Source of the DNA: Candidatus Hodarchaeota archaeon
GTDB taxonomy: Archaea; Asgardarchaeota; Heimdallarchaeia; Hodarchaeales; Hodarchaeaceae
DNA length: 39,298 bases
Assembly (NCBI GenBank): GCA_016840305.1
Contig: JAEOSP010000434.1
Coordinates: 1 to 39,298, forward strand
Direction: 5' to 3'
Positions 8,156 through 17,273 of the stretch are shown in pieces. The notes under the pieces were generated by a model. That model was not told where the DNA came from and did not search any database. It saw only the letters and a list, made by a program, of their open reading frames with translations. The position numbers and the translations under genes are program-made. How positions within the stretch are numbered: the stretch's first letter is position 1; each line of letters starts with the position of its first letter.

Positions 8156-10852
8156 ATGGAACAACAATCAAAAAATGCCTTAATCAGACTTGTTTTATCA
8201 ATTATCCCTGTAGTTTTAATTATAATTGTACTCTCTACACCTCTAGGGTTGATCCCTCCATTAGGAAATTTAATCAATCCGAACGGTGGAATATGGGATA
8301 TTTCTACCTATGCTGAGCATGGAAGTAAAACTTTAACAATACCTGGGGTAGAAGAGGAAGTTATTTGTTATTATGATGAATGGGGAATACCACATATCTT
8401 TGCAGAAACAGATAATGACATGTTTTTTACTATTGGGTATGTTCATGCTAGGGATCGACTATTCCAGCTTGATATGGTAAGACGGTTATTTACTGGAAGA
8501 GTCTCAGAAATTTTGGGAGAACAAGCCTTGCCTTCAGATATCCAAATGAGAAACTTATGTCTTGAAAGGTCTGCTTTAGAAACTTGGAACCTAATGCTAG
8601 ATGAAGATCCTGATAGTTCACTAATATCAGGATTAAATTCTTATACATCTGGAATAAACTACTATATAGATCATCTTAACTCGCATGAATTACCCTTAGA
8701 ATTCCGATTATTGAATTATAAACCCAGGTCATGGCTACCTCATCATACCATTGCCTATGGTAAGTACATGGCGTTAGGACTAGCTCATGATGGATTCAGA
8801 GAATTCATAGTTGCCCTTTTAGAAACAAGCTTTTCAGAAGCTAAGATGTTTGAACTCTTTCCTCTAAATAATACTGCTGGAATTATACCTGTTTTACCGA
8901 ATTATGGAAATTATTCTGTTCAGTCTGGTTCTTCGAGTTCCATCTATTCATTATCCAAGGTAACCCAAAATTCTATTTCACCTGAGGTAAAAAACAGTCT
9001 TCTTCAGATTCTCGATGCTGATGATAAAGCAAATCAAATTATGATTGATAAGAATAATGGCTTCACAGTGGAGGACTATTCATCAATATTTAAGGCTACA
9101 ATTGGGAGTAATAACTGGGTGATCGATGGAAATATTTCAAGTACAGGATATCCGATTCTTGCTAATGACATGCATCTGCAACTCGTTATGCCTTCAGTTT
9201 GGTATGAAATGCAGCATGCATCAGCTGAATCAGGAATAAATGTTTATGGGTTCTCGTTTATAGGCGCGGCCGGAGTTATTGCAGGACATACTAACTATGC
9301 TAGTTGGGGATTCACCAACGTAGGAGCAGATGTGGTTGATTACTACTATTATGAAGAATCAGATGATGGAAAACAGTTTTTGAATGGTACTGTTTGGCAA
9401 GATTATAAGGTTCTTTACGATATCATCCCTGTGAAAGGATCTGAGGATTACAACCTAAGTATTCGGTTTACTGGTCATGGACCAATAATATCTCCAGATA
9501 TTAGTTCGGTCGTAGAAGAAGCTGGTTTTGCTCCAATTTCTATGAGGTGGACTGGTCATGATGATCTGATGTATGGGATTCCAGATTATCTTTTCAAATC
9601 AGTTCAGCAATTCTGGAAGTGTCAAACGTTATCAGATTTTGTGGAAGCACAAAAAGACTGGAGTGTACCAGGACAAAACTTAGTAATTGCTACCACTGAT
9701 GGACATATTGCAATTAGACCAGTTGCAAAATATCCGATACGGGCAGCTGGAGATTGGGGTCGTTCTCCTAAAAATGGTTCTGATCCTGAAAATGATTGGT
9801 TAGGATATATTCCTTACAACGAATTACCAGTAGCACATGATCCTGATCAGCATTTTCTATCTTCGACTAATCAGAAGACTGCTGGACCTGATTACCCTTA
9901 CTTTTTGGGAAGTTTCTTCGCTCCAGGGTATCGTAGTCGCAGTATTACTAAGCTAATACAGGATAAAATTGCTGTGGATGAGAAAATATCTGTTGAGGAT
10001 ATGCAAAGATTCCAATCTGATATAATAGATACAAGTGTAGAAGCATTCCAACCAGTTTGGAGTACGATTGACACTAAAGGTAACTCAACATTACAAGCCG
10101 CTCTTAATTATATGCTAAATTGGGGCGGATCAGAGTATAGCTTAGGAGAAATGCATCGTGATATAGTCGCCCCTACAATATTCACTGAATGGTTAGAGTT
10201 CTTTAGGGTTAATGTATTTGCAGATGAATATGCAGAAGCTGATGTACCAGATCAAGTCAGGAATAGATATCCACAGGATAATGTTCTTGAGAATATGACA
10301 CTGTTCAATCAATCAGTAGAATGGTTTGATGATGTTTCCACCCCTGAACTAGAAACTATTAACGATATCTCATATAAATCCTTAACTGATGCTGTTGATT
10401 ACTTAGCGTCGCGTTGGGGATTAGGTACGCCGAATATGGATGAGTGGCTTTATGGTGAGTATCATCAATTGTATCCACTTCATTTAACTGGATTAGGGCC
10501 TTATAATGCAGGCCCCTATCCATTTTATGGCAGTGAATACACGCTTGCAGCGGCTGATGATAGAATTGTACATCATGGAGCGTCAGAAAGGGCAGTATAT
10601 AGTCTGGATCCCTCTATACAAGAAATAACACATGCATGGACATCCATACCAGGAGGTCAAAATGGAAATCCATTATCCAAACATTATAAGGATCAGCTTG
10701 AATTGTTATACATCAATCGCACAGACAATAAATTTGGATATCATCCATCACATTTTTATCAGACAGCAGCTGAATTTAAACTCGCTGTGGATACCAATAA
10801 GTCAGACAAATTCTTCATAGAAAGTACACTGACATTAAGGCCTGGAGGATAG
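8156..10852 (+). CDS. Penicillin acylase family N-terminal-nucleophile hydrolase, membrane-anchored
   Basis: Ntn-hydrolase precursor of about 898 residues. A single N-terminal hydrophobic segment (about 12-35) would export it and may leave it tethered outside the cell. The family's alpha-chain opening is recognisable (YDEWGIPHIFAETDNDMFFTIGYVHARDRLFQLD). The autocatalytic cleavage site is GSNNWVIDG with nucleophile Ser at codon 9107-9109 (residue 318), followed by the beta-chain signature of P(I)LANDMHLQL and PSVWYEM. Such enzymes hydrolyse amide bonds of penicillins, acyl-homoserine lactones or other N-acyl compounds; the substrate here cannot be read from sequence. ATG 8156 starts just before the hydrophobic segment; GTG 8111 would add 15 residues. 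The downstream membrane gene begins 4 bases after the stop and is in the same operon. Confidence 0.9.
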   Translation: MEQQSKNALIRLVLSIIPVVLIIIVLSTPLGLIPPLGNLINPNGGIWDISTYAEHGSKTLTIPGVEEEVICYYDEWGIPHIFAETDNDMFFTIGYVHARDRLFQLDMVRRLFTGRVSEILGEQALPSDIQMRNLCLERSALETWNLMLDEDPDSSLISGLNSYTSGINYYIDHLNSHELPLEFRLLNYKPRSWLPHHTIAYGKYMALGLAHDGFREFIVALLETSFSEAKMFELFPLNNTAGIIPVLPNYGNYSVQSGSSSSIYSLSKVTQNSISPEVKNSLLQILDADDKANQIMIDKNNGFTVEDYSSIFKATIGSNNWVIDGNISSTGYPILANDMHLQLVMPSVWYEMQHASAESGINVYGFSFIGAAGVIAGHTNYASWGFTNVGADVVDYYYYEESDDGKQFLNGTVWQDYKVLYDIIPVKGSEDYNLSIRFTGHGPIISPDISSVVEEAGFAPISMRWTGHDDLMYGIPDYLFKSVQQFWKCQTLSDFVEAQKDWSVPGQNLVIATTDGHIAIRPVAKYPIRAAGDWGRSPKNGSDPENDWLGYIPYNELPVAHDPDQHFLSSTNQKTAGPDYPYFLGSFFAPGYRSRSITKLIQDKIAVDEKISVEDMQRFQSDIIDTSVEAFQPVWSTIDTKGNSTLQAALNYMLNWGGSEYSLGEMHRDIVAPTIFTEWLEFFRVNVFADEYAEADVPDQVRNRYPQDNVLENMTLFNQSVEWFDDVSTPELETINDISYKSLTDAVDYLASRWGLGTPNMDEWLYGEYHQLYPLHLTGLGPYNAGPYPFYGSEYTLAAADDRIVHHGASERAVYSLDPSIQEITHAWTSIPGGQNGNPLSKHYKDQLELLYINRTDNKFGYHPSHFYQTAAEFKLAVDTNKSDKFFIESTLTLRPGG

Positions 10853-10856
10853 TCAA

Positions 10857-11291
10857 ATGAATAAAAATATTGAATTCATAAAAGAAATAATCATTGATCT
10901 AGTACCGTACAGATTTCCTATTGCCATATGTCTAACAGCTCTGCTTCTGTGGATACAGTTACTGTTTTTTCCCATTTGGGAAATATATTTTCTACCAGCA
11001 GTTCTTGGAGGATTGTTAATTCTTGATAAGCCAGTCCGTGGATTTCTAGTAGGATTCTTTGGAATGTGTTTAGCCTTATTATTATTTATGAATTTTACTC
11101 TTTTATCAGGTATCGAAGCTGTGGAAACTCTTATTGGTGCAGCCATTGGTATTCAGGGTTTAGGATTCATTGTACATATAATCATATTATTGATATTGGC
11201 TTCCTTTTCAGGCTTAGGTGGAATCATTGGCGTTTATCTATATCCTCTTATTCCTTTTTATGAAAAACTAGGTGAAGAAGGTAAATTCTGA
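10857..11291 (+). CDS. Small four-helix membrane protein linked to penicillin acylase
   Basis: A 144-residue very hydrophobic protein with about four membrane helices (20-40, 42-58, 62-85, 105-132) and a short charged tail. A GGAGG ribosome binding site lies inside the end of the penicillin acylase gene, and ATG 10857 follows its stop by 4 bases, so the two are cotranscribed and coupled. No family recognised. Two shorter overlapping frames in other phases at this locus are shadows. Confidence 0.75.
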   Translation: MNKNIEFIKEIIIDLVPYRFPIAICLTALLLWIQLLFFPIWEIYFLPAVLGGLLILDKPVRGFLVGFFGMCLALLLFMNFTLLSGIEAVETLIGAAIGIQGLGFIVHIIILLILASFSGLGGIIGVYLYPLIPFYEKLGEEGKF

Positions 11292-11308
11292 GATCCTCAC
11301 CTTTTTTT
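11270..11308 (+). terminator. Possible terminator after the penicillin acylase operon
   Basis: AGGTGA (11270-11275) can pair with TCACCT (11297-11302), and a run of seven T ends at 11308. The stem overlaps the last codons of the membrane gene. The T-run is the more reliable part for archaeal termination. Confidence 0.35.
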
Positions 11309-11349
11309 CATCTTTTTAAATCGAATTCGATAAGTAGAGTTGGTATCCC

Positions 11350-11357
11350 TATAAAAG
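11350..11357 (+). promoter_or_regulatory. TATA box for glutamine synthetase
   Basis: TATAAAAG lies 72 bases before the coding start. A start site about 25 bases downstream would leave a leader of roughly 50 bases containing the GGTGA ribosome binding site at 11418-11422. Confidence 0.45.
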
Positions 11358-11428
11358 CGGAAACCTATATAGAAGACCTTTTTCTATTGAATTTTCTGAA
11401 TTTATCGTAATTTTTCTGGTGAAAAGCT

Positions 11429-12739
11429 ATGTCTGAAGCAAGAAATGCGGTTATACAGAAGATGGAAAAATTAGGGGCAAAATATCTGCTTTTGCAATTT
11501 ACAGGTGCGAGTGGAGATTTGAAAGGTGTAGAATTGTCGAAAAGAGCATTTAGTAAGATAGATCAGGTGGGTGTTGATGGATCATCTATTGGCTTTCTTC
11601 GTACAAAGCGTTCTGATATGATAATTGTTCCTGATCCTTCTACAGTCACGCTAGTCCCATGGCAAGAGAATACAGCCTGTGTATTTTGTGATTTACGGAG
11701 TACAGACACCCATGAAAGAATAGCTAATGATCCTAGAGGAATTCTTGCCGAAGTTAATAAGTCTCTATTTGAAGAATTCAATGCAAACTTCTATGCTCGT
11801 CCTGAAATGGAGTTTTATATCCTTGATAGCGAATTAAAACCCGTTGACTCTGCTACATACATGGGATTACCCCCGAGAGATAGGGGATACTTTGTACGCA
11901 AAATAATTATTGAAACCTTAGAACTGGTCAATTTGCCTTTCAAAACATTTCATTCTGAAGTTGGAAAATCACAGCATGAAATAGAGTTTCAGGCGCTCCC
12001 TGCGGTACAAGCAGCTGATGGAGTACAGATGTTTAAGCAGATTGCTAAAATGGTTGCTTTGAATAACACAGAAGAGTGGATTGTTTCCTTTATGCCTAAA
12101 CCCTTTATTGATGATGCTGGGAATGGTATGCATATACACCAAAGATGTATAGGTGATGAGAATGATTTGTTTAAAGGACAAGGTAATGAATTATCAGAAT
12201 TCGCTCTACATTTTATTGCGGGGCAATTACATTACGCAAAGGAAATTACGGCAATTACTAATCCGATTATTAACTCTTTTCGTCGTTTAGTGCCAGGAAT
12301 CGAAGCTCCTGTCTATATTACATGGGGAATAGCTAATAGAACTGCTTTAATCCGTGTTCCAGGTTATGAATCAGGACGTTTAGAATATCGTGCTGCAGAT
12401 GCTGCAAGTAATGTTTATTTCACCTTAGCAATGTTATTAGCTTCAGGTCTTGAAGGGGTTCGCAATAAGATGGAACCACCCGCAGGCGCTGATTATGATG
12501 CAGATGCATTGAGTATACAGGAATTAAAAGAGATGGGGGTGGAATTTTTACCTAGAACACTTGCAGATGCTTTAACTATCTTTAAAGGAAGCAAATTAAC
12601 AAAGAAGGTTCTCGGTGAGGCTCTACACAAGGAATTTTATGAAGCAAAGTGTTTAGAATGGGCAACTTTCTCAAAAGAGTACAGTTTCGAGAAACAAGAG
12701 ATAACTCCTTGGGAGCTTGAAAAGTATATTGATTGTTAA
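11429..12739 (+). CDS. glnA: Glutamine synthetase, type I
   Basis: Enzyme of 436 residues that makes glutamine from glutamate, ammonia and ATP in the cytosol. Landmarks: VDGSSIGF with ammonium-site D50, metal ligands in RPEMEFYIL (E126, E128), HSEVGKSQHEIEFQ, GNGMHIHQ, the long NSFRRLVPGIEAPVYITWG segment followed by RTALIRVP, and RLEYRAADAASN. The C-terminal adenylylation-site motif NLYDLP of GSI-beta enzymes is not seen, so regulation by adenylylation is unlikely. It has its own TATA box and ribosome binding site (GGTGA, 6 bases before ATG) and appears monocistronic. Family members acting on other amines exist, but the ammonium and glutamate site motifs favour true glutamine synthetase. Confidence 0.88.
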   Translation: MSEARNAVIQKMEKLGAKYLLLQFTGASGDLKGVELSKRAFSKIDQVGVDGSSIGFLRTKRSDMIIVPDPSTVTLVPWQENTACVFCDLRSTDTHERIANDPRGILAEVNKSLFEEFNANFYARPEMEFYILDSELKPVDSATYMGLPPRDRGYFVRKIIIETLELVNLPFKTFHSEVGKSQHEIEFQALPAVQAADGVQMFKQIAKMVALNNTEEWIVSFMPKPFIDDAGNGMHIHQRCIGDENDLFKGQGNELSEFALHFIAGQLHYAKEITAITNPIINSFRRLVPGIEAPVYITWGIANRTALIRVPGYESGRLEYRAADAASNVYFTLAMLLASGLEGVRNKMEPPAGADYDADALSIQELKEMGVEFLPRTLADALTIFKGSKLTKKVLGEALHKEFYEAKCLEWATFSKEYSFEKQEITPWELEKYIDC

Positions 12740-12851
12740 TATCATTGATATTCCTTTCAATATACGTTAAGAAGAAAAATCTGCTGAAAGATGTTTCAGT
12801 TATATTTAAATTAAATGACTACGATCTACTGCACTAAGGTTTGGAATAAAA

Positions 12852-12944
12852 ATGATTGCACGTACTAGCAAAACAACAAGATATACGGTTATGACTGTAA
12901 TTATGGTTATTTTTCTGAGTTTATCTAATATTAGTCTTCAATGA
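12852..12944 (+). CDS. Possible 30-residue membrane microprotein
   Basis: A short frame encodes a basic N-terminus (MIARTSKTTRYT) followed by one hydrophobic helix (VMTVIMVIFLSLSNISL). A TATA-like TATATTTAAATT lies near 12801-12812, and GGAAT sits upstream of the ATG. Its 3' end overlaps the last bases of the minus-strand amidohydrolase. A frame this short can arise by chance in AT-rich DNA, so it is only a candidate. Confidence 0.2.
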   Translation: MIARTSKTTRYTVMTVIMVIFLSLSNISLQ

Positions 12945-14220
12945 GATCTGGGACTTTGGTTTCAATCTCATCCAAGATTTTCTTTTCATCTAATGTATGT
13001 ACATTCCGTTCGTGCATGAGAACATTCCCATCAACCACTAATGAGTGCACATCACTTCCGTTTGCTGCATATACAAGATTTGAAACAATATTGTGGATTG
13101 GTTGTAAATGAGGCTTTTGAAAATCTACAACAACTAAATCAGCCTTATTTCCAACTTTTATCAGTGATTCAGGTAGGAAATACTGTCGAAATGACCAGTG
13201 AGTATCCTCAATAACTTCTTCAGCTGGATAAATTGCAGGATCCCAACGTTCAAATGAAATCATATTTACGCCTTCTCGCATTTCACGCCAAAGATCTAAA
13301 GTGTTATTTGAGGCTGTACCATCTGTTCCAAGAGCAACAACTGCACCAACCTTTCTTAGCTCTGGAATTGGAGTAGTTCCAGCATACGCCAGCTTTTGAG
13401 CTGATGAAGGACACCAAGCAACCATGGCATTATGTTTTCCTAAAATTTCTACCTCTCTTTGTGTAATCCAAGCACAGTGAACAACAACCTCTTTTGTGCC
13501 TTCTTGAAAAAACCCTATCTGATCAAGTCGTTCAACAGGAGGAATGCCATGTTTCTCCTCACAATCAAGGACTTCTTTTCTAGTTTCAGAGGCATGAATC
13601 GTTATTGGAACATCATATTTAGCAGCTAAATCCCGTGACTGAAGGAGATATTCCTCTTCAACAGTTGTTGGTGAATGAGGAGCAATTGCTGCTGTTAATA
13701 ATGGTGAAGTATTGGCCATGTCTATTGTTCGTTTAAATTCTTCCAGCTGAAAATCCAATCCTCCCTGATCTACAAAAGCACTAGGAAGTAATCCTGAACC
13801 AATCCATCCACGCAGTCCTGCTTGCTTGATAACCCTGCCAATAACACTTGAGTGAAAATAAAAATCAAACATTCCTCCAGTACCAGCCTTAATTGCTTCT
13901 AGGCATGCTAACTTCGTTCCTAACTCAATCCAATTCGCATCAAATTTCCCTTCAATAGCCCAAATATCAGCTAGCCATTCATAAAGTACTTTATTATCTG
14001 AATATCCACGAAGAAGAGTCATCGGAAGGTGAGTGTGGGCATTTAAGGCTGGAGGAAGAACTACAAGATTTTTCCCCTGAATAATGTATTCTGGGCTTGA
14101 TAATGTCGCAGTTGGGTCAATTTCTGTTATTTGATTGTCTTCAATGACGATATTAGTACGTTTTGAACTGATTTGAAAAGGGTCTGTTACTAGAATTACA
14201 TCTCTACATAGAATTTGCAT
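12931..14220 (-). CDS. Amidohydrolase, SAH/MTA/5-deoxyadenosine deaminase type
   Basis: Cytosolic TIM-barrel amidohydrolase of 429 residues that most likely deaminates S-adenosylhomocysteine, methylthioadenosine or a related adenosine to the inosine form. Metal ligands are visible in NAHTHLPMTLLRG (HxH), PITIHASET, VVHCAWIT and LGTDGTASNNTLDLWREMR, the last being the typical ending of this deaminase group. An N-terminal beta-sandwich strand (CRDVILVTDP) and a C-terminal GNKADLVVVDF complete the fold. ATG 14220 is chosen with TGGAT just upstream; a TTG at 14232 would add four residues. The inosine-type product would feed salvage together with the phosphoribosyltransferase elsewhere in the window. 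Exact substrate unproven. Confidence 0.85.
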   Translation of the reverse strand: MQILCRDVILVTDPFQISSKRTNIVIEDNQITEIDPTATLSSPEYIIQGKNLVVLPPALNAHTHLPMTLLRGYSDNKVLYEWLADIWAIEGKFDANWIELGTKLACLEAIKAGTGGMFDFYFHSSVIGRVIKQAGLRGWIGSGLLPSAFVDQGGLDFQLEEFKRTIDMANTSPLLTAAIAPHSPTTVEEEYLLQSRDLAAKYDVPITIHASETRKEVLDCEEKHGIPPVERLDQIGFFQEGTKEVVVHCAWITQREVEILGKHNAMVAWCPSSAQKLAYAGTTPIPELRKVGAVVALGTDGTASNNTLDLWREMREGVNMISFERWDPAIYPAEEVIEDTHWSFRQYFLPESLIKVGNKADLVVVDFQKPHLQPIHNIVSNLVYAANGSDVHSLVVDGNVLMHERNVHTLDEKKILDEIETKVPDLIED

Positions 14221-14395
14221 ACTGAAATCCAAGAAAAGGGAATATATATTATATTCGCTTATTTGAACAGAAAATAAAACTTAATAGAATGACGATAAGG
14301 CAATTTTTAATATAAACAACTTTAATAAAATCTAAGTTGTCAAAATATGTATGTTAACTATAAATTCTGAATAAAAATAATTGTGGTGTGAAGAA

Positions 14396-15835
14396 ATGCA
14401 GGAAATCTTACTCCAAGGGAAACTTGTAGATCTAAAGGGTGCTGAAGTAGAGACTCAAGAAGTAACTTGGCAAACTGAATCGCTGAAAAAACAGATAAAT
14501 AAAGTTGGAATTAGAAGTAAAGGACTTACAATGCCTTTAGATGGAAAAGATGTAACAAAGGAGAGTATAGGCCTTGTTAAAGAATTTTTCCCTGATATTA
14601 GGCTTTCAGGTTTGGAACTACGATCTGAAAGAAACAGTAAAGCATGGGGAGGTGCATATATCCGAGTAGTTGAAGAAACAAATAACCCAAACCGTCGATG
14701 TATTCAGAATGTCTATGTATGGACGAAACAAAGATTTTTCATATCTTTCTGGGTTACTGTGTTGCCTTTATTCATATTAGGAATAATGGGAACGTTAATT
14801 TATTCTTACTTAACTTTTCAATCAGCTGTTGTTAGTATTATTTTAATTGGGGCAATATTTTTCGCTTTGGGAGCATTTCAACTCTCAAAAGCTCTGAGGG
14901 GGTTGACAAAAGGAGCGTTTAACTTCTCAAACCAACATTTGTATGTTCTTTATGGTCTCGTTATGTGGAGCTTACTAATAGAGATGTATATGACGAAACG
15001 AAAAGACGAAATTGACGCAGGTGCAAGAGCTTGGCACTTAGAAGATACAGTTGGGGAAATTGTTAACAATTTTGTCGTATTAGAGAAGAAATTAAGTTTT
15101 AGTTACGTTGGTGCAATTTTCGTCATTGCAGGAGTAGTAGCACTTTATTTCTGGTGGAGAGAACCACCTAGCTTTACACATGCGACTCATGAAATGGATT
15201 GGGCTCCGTTTTTTGTTTATTTGAACAAAAAAGGATCAGACTGGGAATTGGAAAAGGTGAAATACGACAGCTTTCACTATTATGCCGGTACAAAATCAAA
15301 AGAAGATCTTAAAAAGGCAAAAGCTCTATCTGGAGATGGGAAACACGCTCGTTTTACTATCCCTAACTTTTGGCATTCTTTTGAACCAAAAGTAGCAAGA
15401 GCTCCTTGGTTAACTGTAGCTTTCGGGTTAGTAATTTTTGTAATAGCTGCAGTTGTAGCATTTCTATCTTTTATACAGGAGGTTGGTTCTAGTCCAATTG
15501 CTGCAACAAGTGTTCGATTTGTCTTGGTTCCATTGCTTCTATTTTTTGGGGCCTATTTAGCGTTTTCAAAGTGGCCTACCCAAATGGTGGATAAAAAAAC
15601 TGATTTTTCAGATCCTGTTTATCACATAACAGAGAAAAAATTGCATATATTCTGGAATCTCAAAGGCGATGAACCCGCTTTCAAAGTACGCTCCAAATTT
15701 CAGGATCCCTTCATGGATGATGACCATTTTGATAATTTCAGAGATGATTTAGAGCAAATGATGCTATTTAGTGTATTACCAAAAATACGAGAATTAGAAC
15801 AAGAATTACAGGAAAGTTTCTTTAGACGATTGTAA
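14396..15835 (+). CDS. Uncharacterised six-helix membrane protein
   Basis: A 479-residue protein of no family I recognise. The first 110 or so residues are soluble and mixed alpha/beta; hydrophobic segments follow at about 117-140, 145-165, 182-198, 232-252, 345-370 and 380-398. A polar loop of about 90 residues between helices 4 and 5 and a charged, acidic C-terminal tail (DPFMDDDHFDNFRDD) are probably cytosolic. ATG 14396 has GGTG seven bases upstream; TTG 14381 in the same frame would add five residues. It is divergent from the deaminase gene and is followed by a T-rich terminator, so it seems to be transcribed alone. Confidence 0.75.
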   Translation: MQEILLQGKLVDLKGAEVETQEVTWQTESLKKQINKVGIRSKGLTMPLDGKDVTKESIGLVKEFFPDIRLSGLELRSERNSKAWGGAYIRVVEETNNPNRRCIQNVYVWTKQRFFISFWVTVLPLFILGIMGTLIYSYLTFQSAVVSIILIGAIFFALGAFQLSKALRGLTKGAFNFSNQHLYVLYGLVMWSLLIEMYMTKRKDEIDAGARAWHLEDTVGEIVNNFVVLEKKLSFSYVGAIFVIAGVVALYFWWREPPSFTHATHEMDWAPFFVYLNKKGSDWELEKVKYDSFHYYAGTKSKEDLKKAKALSGDGKHARFTIPNFWHSFEPKVARAPWLTVAFGLVIFVIAAVVAFLSFIQEVGSSPIAATSVRFVLVPLLLFFGAYLAFSKWPTQMVDKKTDFSDPVYHITEKKLHIFWNLKGDEPAFKVRSKFQDPFMDDDHFDNFRDDLEQMMLFSVLPKIRELEQELQESFFRRL

Positions 15836-15850
15836 AAATCTCTCCTCTAA

Positions 15851-15867
15851 TTTTTTTCTTTTTTTTC
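15851..15867 (+). terminator. T-rich terminator
   Basis: Two T-runs (7 and 8 bases) separated by CTT begin 16 bases after the membrane protein stop. This is the usual form of an archaeal intrinsic terminator; no stem is needed. Confidence 0.5.
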
Positions 15868-15876
15868 CACAAACTT

Positions 15877-15886
15877 CGTATATCTT
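15877..15886 (+). promoter_or_regulatory. TATA-like box for the HemL-like aminotransferase
   Basis: CGTATATCTT lies about 36 bases before the ATG at 15918. A start site about 25 bases downstream would give a leader under 15 bases, consistent with the absence of a ribosome binding site: probably a near-leaderless mRNA. Confidence 0.35.
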
Positions 15887-15917
15887 AACGTAAACTAATG
15901 TAATAGATGTTTTTTCC

Positions 15918-17258
15918 ATGTTCGCTAAAGATGAGATAACGCAATATATTGCTAATAGGCCAAAATCCAAGGGTATGTGGCAACGATCAATCAATGCTTT
16001 AGCGGGAGGTGTTTCTCACAATATCCGCAATCTAGGTCTTCCCCTGATTGGAGCTTTTCCACCATTTATACAAAAAGCTGAAGGGTCTAAAGTAACAGAT
16101 ATTGATGGAATATCTTACTTGGATTTCTGGGGTGCTCATTATGCAATGGTAACAGGCTATTCTAACAAGACCATTCAGAGTAAGATTGCTCAACAATTAT
16201 CTAATGGATGGCATTTGGGAACGGTTATTGATAAACAAGTTCAATTAGCCGAGCTATTAATTCGAGATAATCAGAGTGTGGAACAAATTCGGTTCTGTAC
16301 GAGTGGAACTGAAGCAACAATGTATGCTACACGTTTAGCACGGGCATTCACGGGGAAGAAAAAAGTAGCTAAAGCAAAATTCGGATGGCATGGAGCTGCA
16401 GATACCCTTTTTTACAATGTAAGAGCTCCTTTAACAGGTAAAGAAACAAGAGGAATTGTCAACGAGGAAGAAGCTGGTGTTATCTCCATTGATATTAATG
16501 ATCCTGATGCTGTTAATGTCTTGAAGGATCATTCAGATGAATTAGCAGCAGTTATTGTTGAACCTGTGTTAGGTGGTGGAGGTGGTTTTCCTGTTGATCG
16601 TGAGTTTTTACGTATGCTTCGAGAGGAAACAGAGAAAGATACTATTCTCTTGATCTTTGATGAAGTGATTACAGGCTACCGTTTTTCCTATGGCTTATAT
16701 CAAAATGAGATTGGAGTAATTCCTGATCTAACAACGATGGGAAAGATAATTGGAGGTGGTTTTCCTATAGGAGCTATTGGAGGAAGGAGGGATGTCATCG
16801 AACAAGCTAATCCAACGTTGCATGATAGTGTTTGGATTGGGGGTGGAACGTTCTCTGGGTATCCCCTATCGATGCTTGCTGGAATAGAAATGTTATCCAT
16901 CCTTCAGGATTCAAAAACTGAATATGAACGAATCAATAATCTTGGTAGCAATCTTCAAGAATCATTGAACTCCTTCTTTAGAGAGGACCAATTGCATTTT
17001 ATTGCTACTGGTCATAAATCACTTGTTACTCTTCACACACTTACAGACTTCCTTGAAAGTAATACCCCTACTGACATTGTTCACCACACTGATAAAAAGA
17101 AGGAAGCTCTGACTCAATTAGCATTGCTTAATCGGAATATTACCGGTATGCATGGATTAGGTGCTTTGTCATTTGCACATACAAAGGAAGATATGTCTTT
17201 TGTCCAACAGATTCTAAAGGAAATTGCTCCTCATATATCTAAAATGAACTCAACCTAA
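15918..17258 (+). CDS. Class III aminotransferase, HemL-like
   Basis: PLP enzyme of 446 residues. The class III pattern is complete: FCTSGTEATMYATRLARAFTG (126-146), LIFDEVITGYRF with PLP-contacting D248, and TTMGKIIGGGFPIGAIGG with the PLP lysine K276. The overall layout (SGTEA.M.A.RLAR..TG, GGGFP.GA.GG) is that of glutamate-1-semialdehyde aminomutase, but the substrate-entry region reads YLDFWGAHYAMVTGYS rather than the HemL pattern, and no other heme-synthesis gene is nearby. I therefore do not call it hemL; it may transaminate another amino acid or amine. No ribosome binding site precedes ATG 15918, suggesting a leaderless transcript. It appears monocistronic and convergent with the nuclease-fold gene. 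Confidence 0.85.
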   Translation: MFAKDEITQYIANRPKSKGMWQRSINALAGGVSHNIRNLGLPLIGAFPPFIQKAEGSKVTDIDGISYLDFWGAHYAMVTGYSNKTIQSKIAQQLSNGWHLGTVIDKQVQLAELLIRDNQSVEQIRFCTSGTEATMYATRLARAFTGKKKVAKAKFGWHGAADTLFYNVRAPLTGKETRGIVNEEEAGVISIDINDPDAVNVLKDHSDELAAVIVEPVLGGGGGFPVDREFLRMLREETEKDTILLIFDEVITGYRFSYGLYQNEIGVIPDLTTMGKIIGGGFPIGAIGGRRDVIEQANPTLHDSVWIGGGTFSGYPLSMLAGIEMLSILQDSKTEYERINNLGSNLQESLNSFFREDQLHFIATGHKSLVTLHTLTDFLESNTPTDIVHHTDKKKEALTQLALLNRNITGMHGLGALSFAHTKEDMSFVQQILKEIAPHISKMNST

Positions 17259-17273
17259 GAACACACATTTAAT

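Noticed and set aside
15918..17258. Naming the class III aminotransferase hemL
   Set aside because: The substrate-site region differs from HemL and no heme-synthesis neighbour supports it.
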